DNA of 64,000 nucleotides, from assembly GCA_900618795.1 (NCBI GenBank), contig UYJD01000014.1:480559-544558 (forward strand), read 5' to 3'. This document shows positions 11,013 to 22,301 of the stretch, in pieces; position 1 is the stretch's first letter; every line of letters begins with the position of its first letter. Under the pieces are notes generated by a model. It had not been told where the DNA came from. It did not search any database and saw only the letters and a list, made by a program, of their open reading frames with translations. A program made the position numbers and the translations under genes. Origin of the DNA: Cyanodermella asteris (Eukaryota; Ascomycota; Lecanoromycetes; Ostropales; Stictidaceae).

Positions 11013-12215
11013 TCAATGTGCCAATATACTGCTCGAGTCAGAAGCCCTCCATATCTCATTGTCATGTCTTCTCTCGACCTGTCTCCGGGCGAACAGTCCC
11101 CACGTCTCGAGAGCTCGTCGCAGCCCGTCAATCACAGTTGTCAGACCACGTATATCGTTCCCGACGGTAACGATGGCGTTTGTATTGCCTGCAACTGCGA
11201 GTGACAGGTGGTCCATTGCGTTGCGCTGCTCGCCCGCTCGGTGTTCGGTGCCGTCAGTCCGATCGTCCACGTCGTCGGTCCCACCGGCCTCCGACTCGTT
11301 ATCGCGCGCATCAGCATTGTCGTCCTCGGACCTCCCGACACTGTGAGCGCCTTCGAACAGGGCCTCTCCACGCTCGCTGAGATGATACGAGTCGACTGTC
11401 CGAGGGCCCGTCGCCGTGGCTGTTCCCATTGACATTGCGAAGATGTCCGGGTATACATCCCGGAGATCGGGATAGAACGGCTCCGCACCGCTCGAGTGGC
11501 CCGTGACCGGGTCTGTCTGTTCCAACGTCTGCATTTCTTGGTCATGGGTCGCATTTGCATGATTTGGTGTCTCCGCAAAATCGACCCGGCCGTAATCCAG
11601 CGTCTCCGCCAAGGCCTCGAGTCGTTCACGGACCTGTTGAGTATGGCTCCTCGGTGAGCGACGCGGTGGGCCGTGACTGATCTGACTAGATCCGGCATCG
11701 GGGATGTTGTGTGAGATGTGAGGCTGTCTGGACCTAAAGGGTAGACTTCGCGTAAGTACGGATAGCTCATCAGTCGCTTCTCTCCTGTTCCGATCCACAG
11801 CTCGCTGCTGCCGTCGTTGTCCTTCGGCTTCCTCGGCCGCATTCCTCAACATCAAATGCTGGTTCTCGAGCCTCTCAAAGCTCGCCGGATTCACGTTCAC
11901 CTCAAAGGGGCACTGATCGCGATGGGTCCTGCAGTAGAAATACACGCAGTCGTCCTGCTGTGATGGTGCGGAGTCGGTCGTTCGGCATTCCAGTGCAACT
12001 GCACCCTTACCGCTATACCTGCAAGCGCGGCGAAGGAGAGCCAACTTTCGGGAACCGATCTCGTTTCCGCACCTTCGGGGAGGTATTGCCCGGTTCATGC
12101 CTCTACATTTGTGGGGCTGGTCTGAAGGGTCAGTGTCACGGGGGCGAGTCGACAGAAATCGACCATCGGGCCTGAACACAAAGTGCTGCCTCGAAACATC
12201 GGACGGAGAAGACAT
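11013..12215 (-). CDS. Hypothetical protein with Cys/His-rich N-terminal region (about 400 aa)
   Basis: Frame read from the first in-frame ATG at 12215. The N-terminal 110 residues have spaced Cys/His: HKCRGMNRAIPPRRCGN, then ACRYSGKG, EC, and CVYFYCRTHRDQC. This resembles short zinc-binding patches of the type C-x(n)-C ... YC-x2-H found in many fungal orphan proteins (inference). The middle is Arg/Gln-rich and probably helical. Residues about 240-340 are acidic and disordered. The last 60 contain an amphipathic helix (GLTTVIDGLRRALETWGLF). No named family recognised. A short intron inside the Cys-rich part cannot be excluded. It stands between two gene-free stretches. Confidence 0.6.
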   Translation of the reverse strand: MSSPSDVSRQHFVFRPDGRFLSTRPRDTDPSDQPHKCRGMNRAIPPRRCGNEIGSRKLALLRRACRYSGKGAVALECRTTDSAPSQQDDCVYFYCRTHRDQCPFEVNVNPASFERLENQHLMLRNAAEEAEGQRRQQRAVDRNRREATDELSVLTRSLPFRSRQPHISHNIPDAGSSQISHGPPRRSPRSHTQQVRERLEALAETLDYGRVDFAETPNHANATHDQEMQTLEQTDPVTGHSSGAEPFYPDLRDVYPDIFAMSMGTATATGPRTVDSYHLSERGEALFEGAHSVGRSEDDNADARDNESEAGGTDDVDDRTDGTEHRAGEQRNAMDHLSLAVAGNTNAIVTVGNDIRGLTTVIDGLRRALETWGLFARRQVERRHDNEIWRASDSSSILAH

Positions 12216-13407
12216 GGGTGGAGTCAAAAGCTAACGTAGATTCTGTCAAGACAAAGATGGAATTATGCAGAGCACAATTGAGGGAAGAGAGGGCAAAAAG
12301 TTTCTGGCTCACGGTCGGATCATCAAATCGATTGCAACAGCAAAATACTTTTTTTGTCCTGTAGAGCGGCTTACGTTCCAGCTGGTCTGCAGTATGTTTC
12401 TTGTCCTTGTGCTTTGTGTGTGCAACGCAGATGTCTGCGTGTTCAGTAGGTAGTGTCTGAAGAGAAGAGGAAAAGACATCTGGCTGGCCTTCGTCGTCCT
12501 GACTTTATACACCAGAATCGAACGAAAGCGGAGAGACCAGCATAGCCTCGCTTAGAGACGTCACGCAGTCTTCGCAGGGGAGGTCTGTCCACGATTCGTC
12601 TGCCTAAGTAATAGCGTCGATAAAGACACGCTGATTGGTGTGCCGGACGCGCAGGGTAGGCACGAATCAGAGCACGCGAAGCGGGTTATAGCCGCGTACT
12701 TCGAGGGGGATGATACCTCTTCTGGAGTGACAGGAGCACACAGAGGAGAGGGGGAGGGGGGGCTAAAACACCGTGTGCAAAGTCAATGTTCTGTCGACGA
12801 GGCGGAACCAGGCTGATTTGGGTATACGAGGATCAGGTCTTGCGGCTCGGTGTGCTGCAGCGGTGAGGCACGGCTGCGCGTAGAAATCGGATCAAAAGGC
12901 TCGAATATCGCGGCTAAGGAGACATGCTTTCCGTGTAGAGGAACGTGGACGTTTTGGATTTCTGTACCTTGCCGAATTGGTACGCCGGGAGGTGTAAAAG
13001 AAAGTTTGGTAGTGAAGTGCTAGCGCACGGGGCTACTGCATGCACTCAGCCTGCTTCCTAAATTATCGTGCTAGCGGACCAGCAAGGCACTCTGAGCGTA
13101 CTATAGTGCACACAGCACATTCCTCAGACTTGGGCAAGAGAGAATACTTGCGATCTAAGAAAGCCCACCGACGGGGCGAGGCATACATTTACTGCGTTGA
13201 GATCGAACAACATATCGGACTCGAATCATTTCCGTTAAAGTCACACTATTTGCCCCGGACCCATTATGTACTGAAAAGCCTGACCGAGCCACCTTGTACT
13301 CGCCATGATATCAGATATTGCTTGTCCAAGTATTGCCCGAGACACCCCAATCGCCATGACCCAATGCATCAATCAACATTTCGTTCGTCGAACAGCTGTA
13401 TGAACTC
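12216..13407. other. Intergenic region
   Basis: Holds the upstream region of the Cys/His-rich hypothetical gene and the downstream side of the TCO89-like gene. No gene, RNA or repeat recognised apart from a short G-rich run near 12745-12765. Confidence 0.5.
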
Positions 13408-15315
13408 CTAATCCACACTGGCGGCATCGGCTTCACCGCCGTTCCACAGACTTCGTAGTAGCGACGCGAGCCTGGCTTCCTCTGTGATGTCCTCGTGCGG
13501 ATCATGCTCATCGTTGCCGTCGGCGCCGACGCTGAACCGTACGCTCCTACGACCCGTGGTCCCGGCACTACCAGCGACTGTGGTTCCCAGGCTGCCATTT
13601 GGTGTACCGTTTGGTGTCTCCTGCGAGCTACCAGGTCTGTGCCCAGGTCGTCGGGACTTGTTGGGACCTGCGGGGACTCCATTTGCGTGTCGGCCGTCTG
13701 AATTTTCCAAGCTCGCTCGCTTCCTGGCCTGTTGCTTCTTCTTGCGTAGAGCTTGTAAACGTTCGATGCTCTCTATTGCTGGGTTGCGGAAGACGCGAAG
13801 GTAGTTCAGCTCTGCTTCCGCTTCATCGGCCATTCGCAATCTTCGCTCTTCTGCCCCCATGTACTTCTGCGCCTCCACTCCCTTTCCGATCAGAGGCGCG
13901 GGAGGACCAGCGCTCGGCTCGACGTTGGCTTGTGACTTCCAAATGGCCATCTTGGCCACTGTGTTTCCGCCATGAACTTTGTAGTTTGAGGGATCGATGG
14001 TCCAGGAGCGGAGATCTGAATCCAAGTGGGCTCCCTTGATCTTCACGTTGGCACCCTTTGCTTTGGCTTCCGCCAGCTCTCTTTCGCTGAGATGGCTCAC
14101 AGACTTTGCTCTTGGCAGAGTTGATGCCGGATTCGGACTCGGTGATCGCGACCGTGCACCATGCCTCTTTATCGACTCAATTGCGCCTTCCATTTGTGAT
14201 GAATATGTGTTGTGGCCGGATGACGAAGCTGCTAGTGGATCGAGGAAGCGTGACACGCCTTCGGAGGGCATAGATGGCTGAGATGGCATAGACGGAGTTC
14301 GAGAAAGTGTTTGGCTGCTGTTTATGCAACCATTGGATTCGACATGGACGGGGCTTTGTGTTCCTGAAGAGCCACCGGCGGAAATGGTCGATAGCTGAGG
14401 CGCCAGCTGCTGAGAGGAACCACGATGAAGAAGGCGCTTTGTAACGTCGTGCGGATCTGGAAGGCGCGATGAAGCAGTGGCTTCCCAGACAGACTGTACT
14501 GCTCTCAGCGGCTCTTTCGTCCCCGCCATCGGCATGGTTGGCGATTCCGCCTTCGCTCCCTGCTTCAAGGGGCTTGTAACTCCGGACCGGCTCCCGTTCA
14601 CATTGACGTTTGATCGCTGTCCCTTCATCGAACCGCTCCTTGTGATCACTGGAGACACTGAGGCGCTTTCCTCGGTCCACTCGTCCTCCTCTTCCTCATC
14701 GTCGTCCGCATCGATAGTGAAAGCTGGCTGAGCGTACTTCTGCTGCGAGTCGTCCCCGTCCTTCGCCTCTCGCGGGGTGGTCGGCCTGGAGCTTCTCTTC
14801 AGCTTCGGATGCGACTCGTTTCGCCGCAAGTTGACTGCCGACTGATTCTTCTTGATATGTACTTTCGAACCAGCCCGCGGTAACGCGACGTCTGACTTGT
14901 TCCTCTTCACAGTCATCACCGATGAGGGGGTCTGCCCGGGGGTTGAGGAGGTCCTTCCCATCGCAGTCGGCCTGACTGAGGCATCATCAGTCCCTGTCAG
15001 CCTTGCCAACTTATGCAAATCTTTTCCGAAGGATCTATTGCGGTTGTGTTTCCCAACAGTATATGTCTTGCCAGACTTTGCGCGTTGCCCGCCGGCGCCG
15101 GCTGCGGCCTTGCCTAGCGAAACAGTCGACGATGTTCTGCGGTGCGGTTGTGGTCGCGGAGACGCGGAGGAAGGTTGCTCGCCTGCCATGGTGGTCGCGG
15201 GAGAAGGGCGATGCCCATCCGGAGCAGCGATCACGGCAATGAGGTCTTGTTGTATGGAGGTGCACAGTTGCTGTATGTAATGAGGCGGGAGCTTCTGACA
15301 GCTGAAAGGTGACAT
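13408..15315 (-). CDS. TCO89-like protein, candidate TORC1 subunit (635 aa)
   Basis: Mostly disordered Ser/Lys/Arg-rich protein. It has blocks I associate with the fungal TCO89 domain of TORC1: HNRNRSFGKDLHKLARLTG (about 93-111), repeated RNKSDVAL / KNQSAVNL / RNESHPKL basic repeats (about 140-175), and an acidic DDDEEEEDEWTEESASVSP block (about 206-224). A conserved-looking C-terminal part (about 400-545) includes NVKIKGAHLDSDLRSWTID and AELNYLRVFRNPAIESIERL. In yeasts TCO89 links TORC1 to the vacuole and rapamycin tolerance. The assignment rests on remembered motif style, not an alignment. A second possible start is the ATG at 15189 (MAGEQPSSASPRP), which could be the true one. Many SP/TP sites suggest phosphorylation (inference). 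Confidence 0.65.
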   Translation of the reverse strand: MSPFSCQKLPPHYIQQLCTSIQQDLIAVIAAPDGHRPSPATTMAGEQPSSASPRPQPHRRTSSTVSLGKAAAGAGGQRAKSGKTYTVGKHNRNRSFGKDLHKLARLTGTDDASVRPTAMGRTSSTPGQTPSSVMTVKRNKSDVALPRAGSKVHIKKNQSAVNLRRNESHPKLKRSSRPTTPREAKDGDDSQQKYAQPAFTIDADDDEEEEDEWTEESASVSPVITRSGSMKGQRSNVNVNGSRSGVTSPLKQGAKAESPTMPMAGTKEPLRAVQSVWEATASSRLPDPHDVTKRLLHRGSSQQLAPQLSTISAGGSSGTQSPVHVESNGCINSSQTLSRTPSMPSQPSMPSEGVSRFLDPLAASSSGHNTYSSQMEGAIESIKRHGARSRSPSPNPASTLPRAKSVSHLSERELAEAKAKGANVKIKGAHLDSDLRSWTIDPSNYKVHGGNTVAKMAIWKSQANVEPSAGPPAPLIGKGVEAQKYMGAEERRLRMADEAEAELNYLRVFRNPAIESIERLQALRKKKQQARKRASLENSDGRHANGVPAGPNKSRRPGHRPGSSQETPNGTPNGSLGTTVAGSAGTTGRRSVRFSVGADGNDEHDPHEDITEEARLASLLRSLWNGGEADAASVD

Positions 15316-15626
15316 GCGGCAGCCGGACCCACCGACGCTTTTTACCGGAGCTTGGCAAAGCGGAGTTGCGAAATGACTTCATGCCGTTGGACTTTCTGCT
15401 CTTTTGTAAGTCCTTCGCCCTTCATGTGACGTGGATAGCTTCATCATACCTAATTATTTCTGCCTACAGCCATGAGAAGCCTGGAACATGTTTGGTCCTT
15501 CAAGATCGCGTGCACTTGAGAGGCAAACACGGCTAGAAGGCAGTATTTTTCATAATAAAAAAATTTAATATAAAAAAAGCATTGCCAATATCAATCACCA
15601 TTTTTGATCACAAAATTCATCTTATT
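15316..15626. other. Short intergenic region with AT-rich tract
   Basis: Separates two minus-strand genes. An A/T-rich run at about 15547-15582 precedes the 3' end of the acyltransferase gene and may serve its 3'-end formation or be simple sequence. Confidence 0.4.
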
Positions 15627-16856
15627 TTACAGTTGCGCTTGAGGGGCACCAAGCTTAGATCCCGTGAAGATTAGAATGTGATGGCTCTCAGGCTCGGTAG
15701 GTCGTCCGACAATAACTTCTGCTCTCTTTGCCTGGAGATCCATGACAATGTTGAACAGTGTCGCCCCGAAAGGATCCTCGGTGCCTCTGCAAATAGCTGC
15801 CGGTCGATTTTGCTCGTTCGTGAAAATGCTTTGGATTTCTTGGAAATTCGGGGAGGAACTCAGAGGTTCCAATATCTGACTCAGCCGGTCTAGTCGGAAG
15901 CTCGTGTCTTTGGACAATAATAACGTGTCTATCACACCGGGATGATCCAAAAGGTAATGATTCGTGTGTAGAGTCTGACCTCGCTTGTTGACGAGGATCC
16001 TCTGGCTATCAACCGCGCTCCATTCAACCCTTGTTCCACCCGTGGGGTCGGCAATCAGCATGTGGCAAGCTGACGCAACGCCCGTACGTGACAGGTTGGC
16101 GACGGCGGCCTCTCGAGAATCACTATCGAGAACCATCCGGAGCCCAAGGTGGCAAGGAATGCGGCTGGCATCTACCCCTTTTGCGCGAACGGCATTGAGA
16201 CAGACACCCACTCCCGCGCTGTTGAGGCCAATCTTCCCAATAATGCCTGCCTCTGTCACCATCTTGATCGTTGGCTTTGGTTGCTGTTCAATGGTCAAGA
16301 GGACGAGGTTCTCTTGTAGTTCAACTTCCCACTGCGTCCAGTCAGCAACAGCCATTCTGCCTTGAGCGGTCTCGGAGTCGATCAACATCCCAATTTTGCG
16401 CCAGATAGCTCGATTTATCTGTCAACCACGACAATGCTGTACACCCGTCTGAAAACTGGCCGAATGCCAGCTCGGTGCGGATATTCAGAGCGATGATCTC
16501 GGAGAGCGCTCGCCCACTACCCTCAGCAACACCTCAAGCCTAATATCAGATCGGCGTTCAAAGCGGAACATGAGTCAGTCAATACTTTACCTCGCATCTC
16601 TTCTAGATAGTCTGGCCATCTCTCTCGTATATTCGGCACATAGGCGGAGGCGACCTCCTGGACTTGGACCCAGTCAAGCTTGCACGACTTCTGGAATTTT
16701 GATTGATAGAATCGAATGCTGCGGGCAATCGCATCTTTAGCCTGCTGTCCATGTTGTAGACCGATCTGAGCACCAATCAGTACCCCATGCAGGCATCTGC
16801 GCAGTACAGAAATCCAATACCTGATGTGGACTTCCGCTGCAGTCAATGACCAGCAT
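15627..16856 (-). CDS. Acyl-CoA:6-aminopenicillanic-acid acyltransferase-like protein (peptidase C45 family)
   Basis: Ntn-hydrolase related to isopenicillin N acyltransferase (penDE/aatA). Four exons worked out by hand: 16856-16821, 16765-16586, 16521-16387 and 16331-15627, giving 351 aa (the Penicillium enzyme is 357). Exon joins restore family blocks: CSGSPHQ|IGLQHGQQAKDAI, RWPDYLEEMRG, LSEIIALNIRTELAFG, the self-cleavage site SDG-CTALSW with nucleophile Cys99, and YLAQNWD|WEVELQENL. They continue into IKMVTEAGIIGKIGLNSAGV, HTNHYLL, AICRGTEDPFGATLFNIV and GRP. The intron 2 donor (GTATTG at 16585) is weak; a better GTAAAG at 16590 would break the frame. The C-terminus AQL could be a weak PTS1 peroxisome signal (inference). 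No pcbAB or pcbC lies in the window, so penicillin synthesis is not implied; orphan homologues of this kind are known in other fungi. Confidence 0.88.
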
Positions 16857-19800
16857 GTTGTGAGCTCAATGTTGAGTTTCAAAGTGCATATAGAAAGTCA
16901 GAGAGTGAATGCTGACATGGAGCTCCTGTCGGTAGAGGCCTAAGTGTGGCTAAACCTATCTACGTGCGGATCCTCTGATCTGGTGCGGAGGAGCGCGTGG
17001 GGGCGCTTTCGACTATGAAATCGAGAATAAATTCCTCAATAGAAGCGACCTGGAAGACATGGCGAGTGCTGAACTACTTCCGTTGTCGAACGATTTGGGT
17101 TTGTTGAGCTTCCTAGCCAGAGTTCAAAGCACCACTCGGAACCATCGTGCCTCAGCATGAGTTCGGTTCGTCAAAGACGTTGGCGCTCGCACATCTGAAC
17201 GATGGCTTCGCACAGTTCGAAGTCACTGTTGTGCATGCTTGACTTACGCCAAAAGCCATCGTTATGCACGATATCACCTGTTGGGCTTCGGTACTAGTGC
17301 AGTGTGCTTGGCCCGTTTGTATGGACCACGTTTTGAACCTCACAATATTTCTGGCGAGGCTTTCGAACGTGAACAGACGCTGCAAAACATCCGTGAAACT
17401 TTCATGCGTACTGGGAGAGCCGCTGCGGACACTTACCTGTGGCTCGAATAAATGCCTTGAGCATAGAAGGGATCGCAGCAACATTGAGTTATTCCCTTCT
17501 TCAGTCATCATGGAAGGCAATTTTCAGTCGGTTGGCTCGAGCAGGTGCCACTGGGCGAGACGGCCAAGGATGTTCGTGTTTCCTCTGGCCTTTGCTTGCC
17601 GTTTGACTCGGGTAGATGCCGGGCGGTATCATTTCCCCTTGCTCCCGAAACTGCCGTTCAAAACATGGCAGCGAAGTCTCTATTTAGATAGCTTCCGGGA
17701 AATGAAACTAACGTGTCCACTTTCGGCGGACTTTGGAAGCAGTAACAGGCCTGGGTAATGTTCGAGATTTTGTCTGTACTGTGGCATTGCCACCATCAGT
17801 CTTGTGTGCTCGATATACCCGCAACACGTCCACATTCCGCCAGTCTCGGAAATCATGGCCTGTCAAATACAGAATATACCTTAACCATTCGAGGAGAGGC
17901 TACGCCAGTGCAACCAGCAGCCGGGTGGGGGGACTGGTGATCGAGGAACAGGGTGGTTCGACGGTCCAGTGGCCCGTCAGTGATAGGTCAAGGTTGCGTC
18001 CATCTTTTCATCTCGATCGGAACGTGTATCAAAACCATAGGATCCTGATGAACAAGTTGCATGCCGGCGCTCGTAGAGCGGATCTTTGGGAGACGAGACA
18101 TCTTGTTCATCTGAAGCCACCCTCGTCAGTCGTCGCCTGCAGACCTATCTAAATCACAGTTCAAATGACCACCAACACCAAAGCACCTGTCGGCGATACG
18201 AAGGCACAGCACACGATGGCCGCAAGTCCTGTGGAAACCATATAGGAAAAAAGCTAGTCGAGCTCGTGTTCATGGATTGTTGTCAATGGTTTTTAGCAGG
18301 AAAGGTGGCCCTGCCTCCGGCACCTCGGGAACGATGACGAAAGGCTAACAGAAAGGCCGAAAACTGGCGCTTCTGTTTCTTTTCCGTTTTGGGTTCAAAC
18401 GCGACCCACATTGCGGCGCCAAAGGATCAGGATTTTGCTCCATGAACACTTCAAGCCAACCGTGAATACGAGAGCGTTGTGATTGCTCATTAGCCACCTC
18501 GCCAGGCTCAGGACTCATCACAAACATGCTTCCCCCCACGCGGTGCGTTTATCAGCTCAAGGGCTGAAATTGCAGCCATGTCTTGGGTAGCTGAAATGTT
18601 TTAGCTTTTCTCAGCATTCAGTCTGATTGCTGTTCATCTTAATGTTTTCGGGCGTCGAAGTGATTTCTATCCATGCAGCTGAGACTGCTGTACACAGAAC
18701 CAACTCGTGCGTAAGCACAGCCTGACAACCAACACTTAGCAAGCTGGACTGAACGAGCAAAATACTTCGTATGACGATGGCCGCGCTTATGCATTGGGGA
18801 ATCACGACAGTCTGACGACCACGGCCAGCGCAGAGTACAGTATATCACGATACTACCGTGCAGTAGCTTGCCGCAAGGACGCCGCAGAAGCACGAGCACG
18901 ACGACGGAATTGCTTCCGTTGCAGCCTCACACAAACATGTGTTAGACATACAGGAACAGGGAAGAGTCCGAGAGAACGCACGAGGCTAGCAGCAGTGATC
19001 TTTCAGTGATTCGAGTCCTTGAAGTCGTCGTAGCCGTAAGCAAATCAAAGTGTGCTGTACACCTCTGGCAGCCATTTCTAAACGTCTCGGCAAGAGTGAT
19101 TCGCGCTGAATACGACCAAGCCCTTATTTGCCTGATGTAAGCAGAATGCACGCCTGCTTCTGTATCACCAGCGAAGCTGAGACGACGTCCTGCAATCGCC
19201 AAAACTTCTCGAAGACATGCATGAGCCAGAGCGTACCACGCGCCTTCTTCTCGCTTCCATGACGATTCGTCCTGTACACGGCCATGATCGGACTCTCCGC
19301 ATGCTCGATCAAGAAGAATGGGATCGAGAAAAGCGATCCACAAAGTGGCTCACACGTTTCGCTCGAGCCTCAAACCGGTCTCGGCTGAAGGGCGGACCAA
19401 AGTCCACCACTTGGCCGGGCGAGCGAGCAGGGCTGATATGCTGCAGTCAGCAGTCCTTGCGAGCCCGGCGACTCTTTGGCTGTGAGTTCTCCGCCCGACC
19501 TACGAAGAACCAACAATCCCAGGCTCGCGGCGCTGCAACCGTTGTGAGAATTGTGCCGCTGCTGTGTGACGTATAGATGCGTGGAAACAGATCCGCTACT
19601 GTAATGTTGTCTTTTCTTCTTCCACTAGGACCTCGACCACGTTCAACGTGCAACTCCCCGCTTGAGCATGCAGGGCGACTCCTTACGAGACTTGTAGCAG
19701 AGATGGAGATACAAAGCACCCCGCTCAGAATCCTCATTCGCCGGGCTGCGCTGGCGGCGAGCTGCCAGCCTCGTATCCCAGCTCGCCGGTATGAAGTTGC

Positions 19801-20957
19801 CAGGGCAGCCACTACCAAGAGCCCAGGCTTTCGGCATGGGCATGAACATGAATCCCTGCATCCGACTATTTTTGTTCAGGACTGACAACTACGCCACCTT
19901 GACCACGATCGCTTTTGTCTTAGTCGAGCCGTCTCCGGGCTAGTAAAGCGGCTTTGCAACTGTTATCCATTAGCTCCCTGCTTATCATCTTTTCCGCCCG
20001 GAGCTATCCACTCTCTTGACATCATGTACACGAGCTGAAAAGTCTGTCTTGTCTCGCTTACCGTGGTTGCTTCCAACTTGGCCAGCCGACGTTTGTTTGA
20101 TCATCCCTGTCAAAACACCGTGCGTTCGGCTCGGTAAGCCGTCTCGTCTCTGTCTTTCAGACTCTGCGCCGTCTCATTCATGAAGACTACCTTATGGGCT
20201 ACATACTGAGTATCTGTGGATGGCCAAGGTGCCGAGAAAACAACAAGGAGCAATAATTCCATGTCAGTATTGAAGATGTAAATAGCAAAGAACACTGTCC
20301 AAAAGCTGTCGATCAGTAAATTTCCAGCTGGATCCCACTCTGCCTCACTCATGCTTGGGCTGACGATGCCTGACGGTCAGACGCCGCCATCGGTCACATA
20401 ACGAGACGCAACGGAACTTGAGCTCTAGCGTCCGAACTTCCATGTCTCTGTACCTGCCCGCCGGGTTGGCCTTTTCCTAGGCCCGGATCCCACCACTCAG
20501 TGGTACGGAATTGTCTGCGGTGGATCTGCATCGACAGGTGTATGGACGGACTTTGGCACTGACATCCACACTGCCGACATTCTGTTCTAAATCCTGATCA
20601 TGGGTATTCTTAGGACTGGGCAGATCAGTGGATTCCTGCTCGCTCGCTGGAACGCCGTCCAATTGGCAAGCCACTCTCTGTTGACAAGCTCGTGTTGATC
20701 CGAACTGATGCCGCTCTGGCTTTGCCTGCTTACTACTGTCCGTCTTCGCCAAGTGGGCATGGTGCGGCTGCAGCTCGGCTGAGAATGATGACTTGGGTCG
20801 CTCCGGACGTTGAGATGCCTACATAAGTTTGTCGTCCCATCCTGGTCTCTGGCCTGCTTTCTTTCTCTTCACCCGAACGTCGTCGATTAATCACACACGG
20901 AGCAGTTGCTGTTGCCTCACATTCGCTTGAATACAAAGTCTTGAACAGGAAATAATA
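16857..20957. other. Gene-poor interval (about 4.1 kb)
   Basis: No frame here has recognisable family motifs or convincing length. The region contains the upstream side of the acyltransferase gene and, at its right end, the promoter and pyrimidine-rich leader of the GPI protein gene. No tRNA or mobile-element signature was seen. Confidence 0.5.
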
Positions 20958-21842
20958 ATGTATACCTCCACTATCGTTTCGGGCCTGATGGCTCTCGGCT
21001 TCACCGCCGCTGCCTCCTTCGCCAACACCACCACCACCACAGCGACTCCTATCATTGCCCCTGCTGGCCCGACTGCCGGCTCCGGCGACGTGACTACCAC
21101 AGTTATCACTGTCGATGTCCTGACGACGTTCTGCCCGGCTCCCACCGAGATCACCACCAACGGAAAGACATACACTGTCACCAGCGCTACCACCTTGACC
21201 ATCACCGACTGCCCTTGCAAGAAGACCACCACGATCCCCGCCCCAGCCAACCCTACCCCGGCCCACGGCAACGACACCATCGTCTGGACCACCGAGGTCG
21301 TCCCAGTCTACACCACCTACTGCCCGGCTCCGACCCAGATCACCCAGGGCACCAAGACCTACACCGTCACCGAGGCCACCACTCTCACCATCACCGACTG
21401 CCCCTGCACGATCAGCCGTCCGATCACCCACCCCGCCCCGGTCGTGCCGACGCCCATCTACAACGGCACTGCCCCGAACGCTACCGTCATCTACACCACC
21501 GAGGTCGTGCAGACCCTCACCACCTACTGCCCGGCTCCCACCACCCTCACCGTTGGCACCACCACTGTCCCGGTCCTCACTCCGGGTACCGTCACCATCT
21601 CCGAGGGCTGCCCTTGCACCGTCACCAAGCCGGTTGCCACCGTCCCGGTTACCCAGCCTGCCGGTAACACTCCAGTTGCTCCCACCGTTGCTCCTTCGCA
21701 GCCCAGTGTCCAGAGCAGCGTTGTCGTTCCCCAGAACTCTGCCCAGACTGGCCTCCAGTCCATCGCTACCGGTGGTGCTTCCAGCTTCGGCTCCAGCGTT
21801 GTTGCTTGGATCGCCGCTGCTGCTTTCGCTGTTGTCGCTTAA
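20958..21842 (+). CDS. GPI-anchored cell-wall protein with three CPAP/CPC repeats
   Basis: 294-aa Thr/Pro-rich surface protein. Residues 1-22 are a signal peptide. Three tandem repeats of about 45 residues follow (starting near 45, 108 and 178). Each has a TTE/TVDV strand, a CPAPT motif, a TYTVT-type strand, TLTI/TVTI and a closing CPC motif, so each repeat carries two or three cysteines. A Ser/Thr/Pro/Ala spacer leads to small ω-site residues (about TGGASS) and a C-terminal hydrophobic tail ([14 protein letters not shown]), which is GPI-signal architecture. It resembles clock-controlled protein 6 and related Sed1-like wall proteins of filamentous fungi. Codons are extremely C-biased, which implies high expression. 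The third repeat has diverged most. Likely covalently linked to wall glucan. Confidence 0.87.
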   Translation: MYTSTIVSGLMALGFTAAASFANTTTTTATPIIAPAGPTAGSGDVTTTVITVDVLTTFCPAPTEITTNGKTYTVTSATTLTITDCPCKKTTTIPAPANPTPAHGNDTIVWTTEVVPVYTTYCPAPTQITQGTKTYTVTEATTLTITDCPCTISRPITHPAPVVPTPIYNGTAPNATVIYTTEVVQTLTTYCPAPTTLTVGTTTVPVLTPGTVTISEGCPCTVTKPVATVPVTQPAGNTPVAPTVAPSQPSVQSSVVVPQNSAQTGLQSIATGGASSFGSSVVAWIAAAAFAVVA

Positions 21843-22301
21843 GCGGTTGGACTTCAAGTTTTGATGATGAGTGTTTTTAATGGATTCATACGAGCGGATG
21901 TCCAGTGTGAAATCGCTTCCCGCTATAACGGACTAGATTTAGACAAATAAATATACTTTCCACCTTTAGATACTTTCTCTGGTATTTGTGCATTGTAGAT
22001 CTTGCAAATGATTTTGTACACCATTTTTGACTATACTGTGGATGGTTTTCCGCACACACATCTGCAGGACGCAGTGCTGGAAGTGGGATGCCGCCAAAAC
22101 TCTCGGCAAAAGACCTCTCGAGCTTCACGGGCCGCCGGAGATTCTTTCCGCGCCGCTCGTACCCGAATTCGCCGCATCAACTTTTTTCTCTCGGTATTAG
22201 AGACACTTGGCACGGGGCTTCTCTGTACGTCAAAGTTGAAGATATCGACACGCAGTAGGAGACATACAAGTGTTGGCGCCTTCTCGGACTTGTCCTGCAA
22301 G
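21843..22301. other. Intergenic region
   Basis: 3' flank of the GPI protein gene and leader of MTD1. Nothing further recognised. Confidence 0.45.

Noticed and set aside
15627-16856. Penicillin biosynthesis cluster
   Set aside because: Only an acyltransferase homologue is present; the neighbours (TCO89-like protein on one side, gene-free DNA on the other) are not NRPS or isopenicillin N synthase genes.
20110-20352. 80-residue minus-strand frame with one hydrophobic segment
   Set aside because: Too short, no family, no neighbouring exon found; one hydrophobic stretch is expected by chance.
20733-21857. 374-codon open frame opposite the GPI cell-wall protein
   Set aside because: Gly/Asp/Arg-rich shadow of a Thr/Pro/Ala-rich biased gene; the plus strand has signal peptide, repeats and GPI signal.
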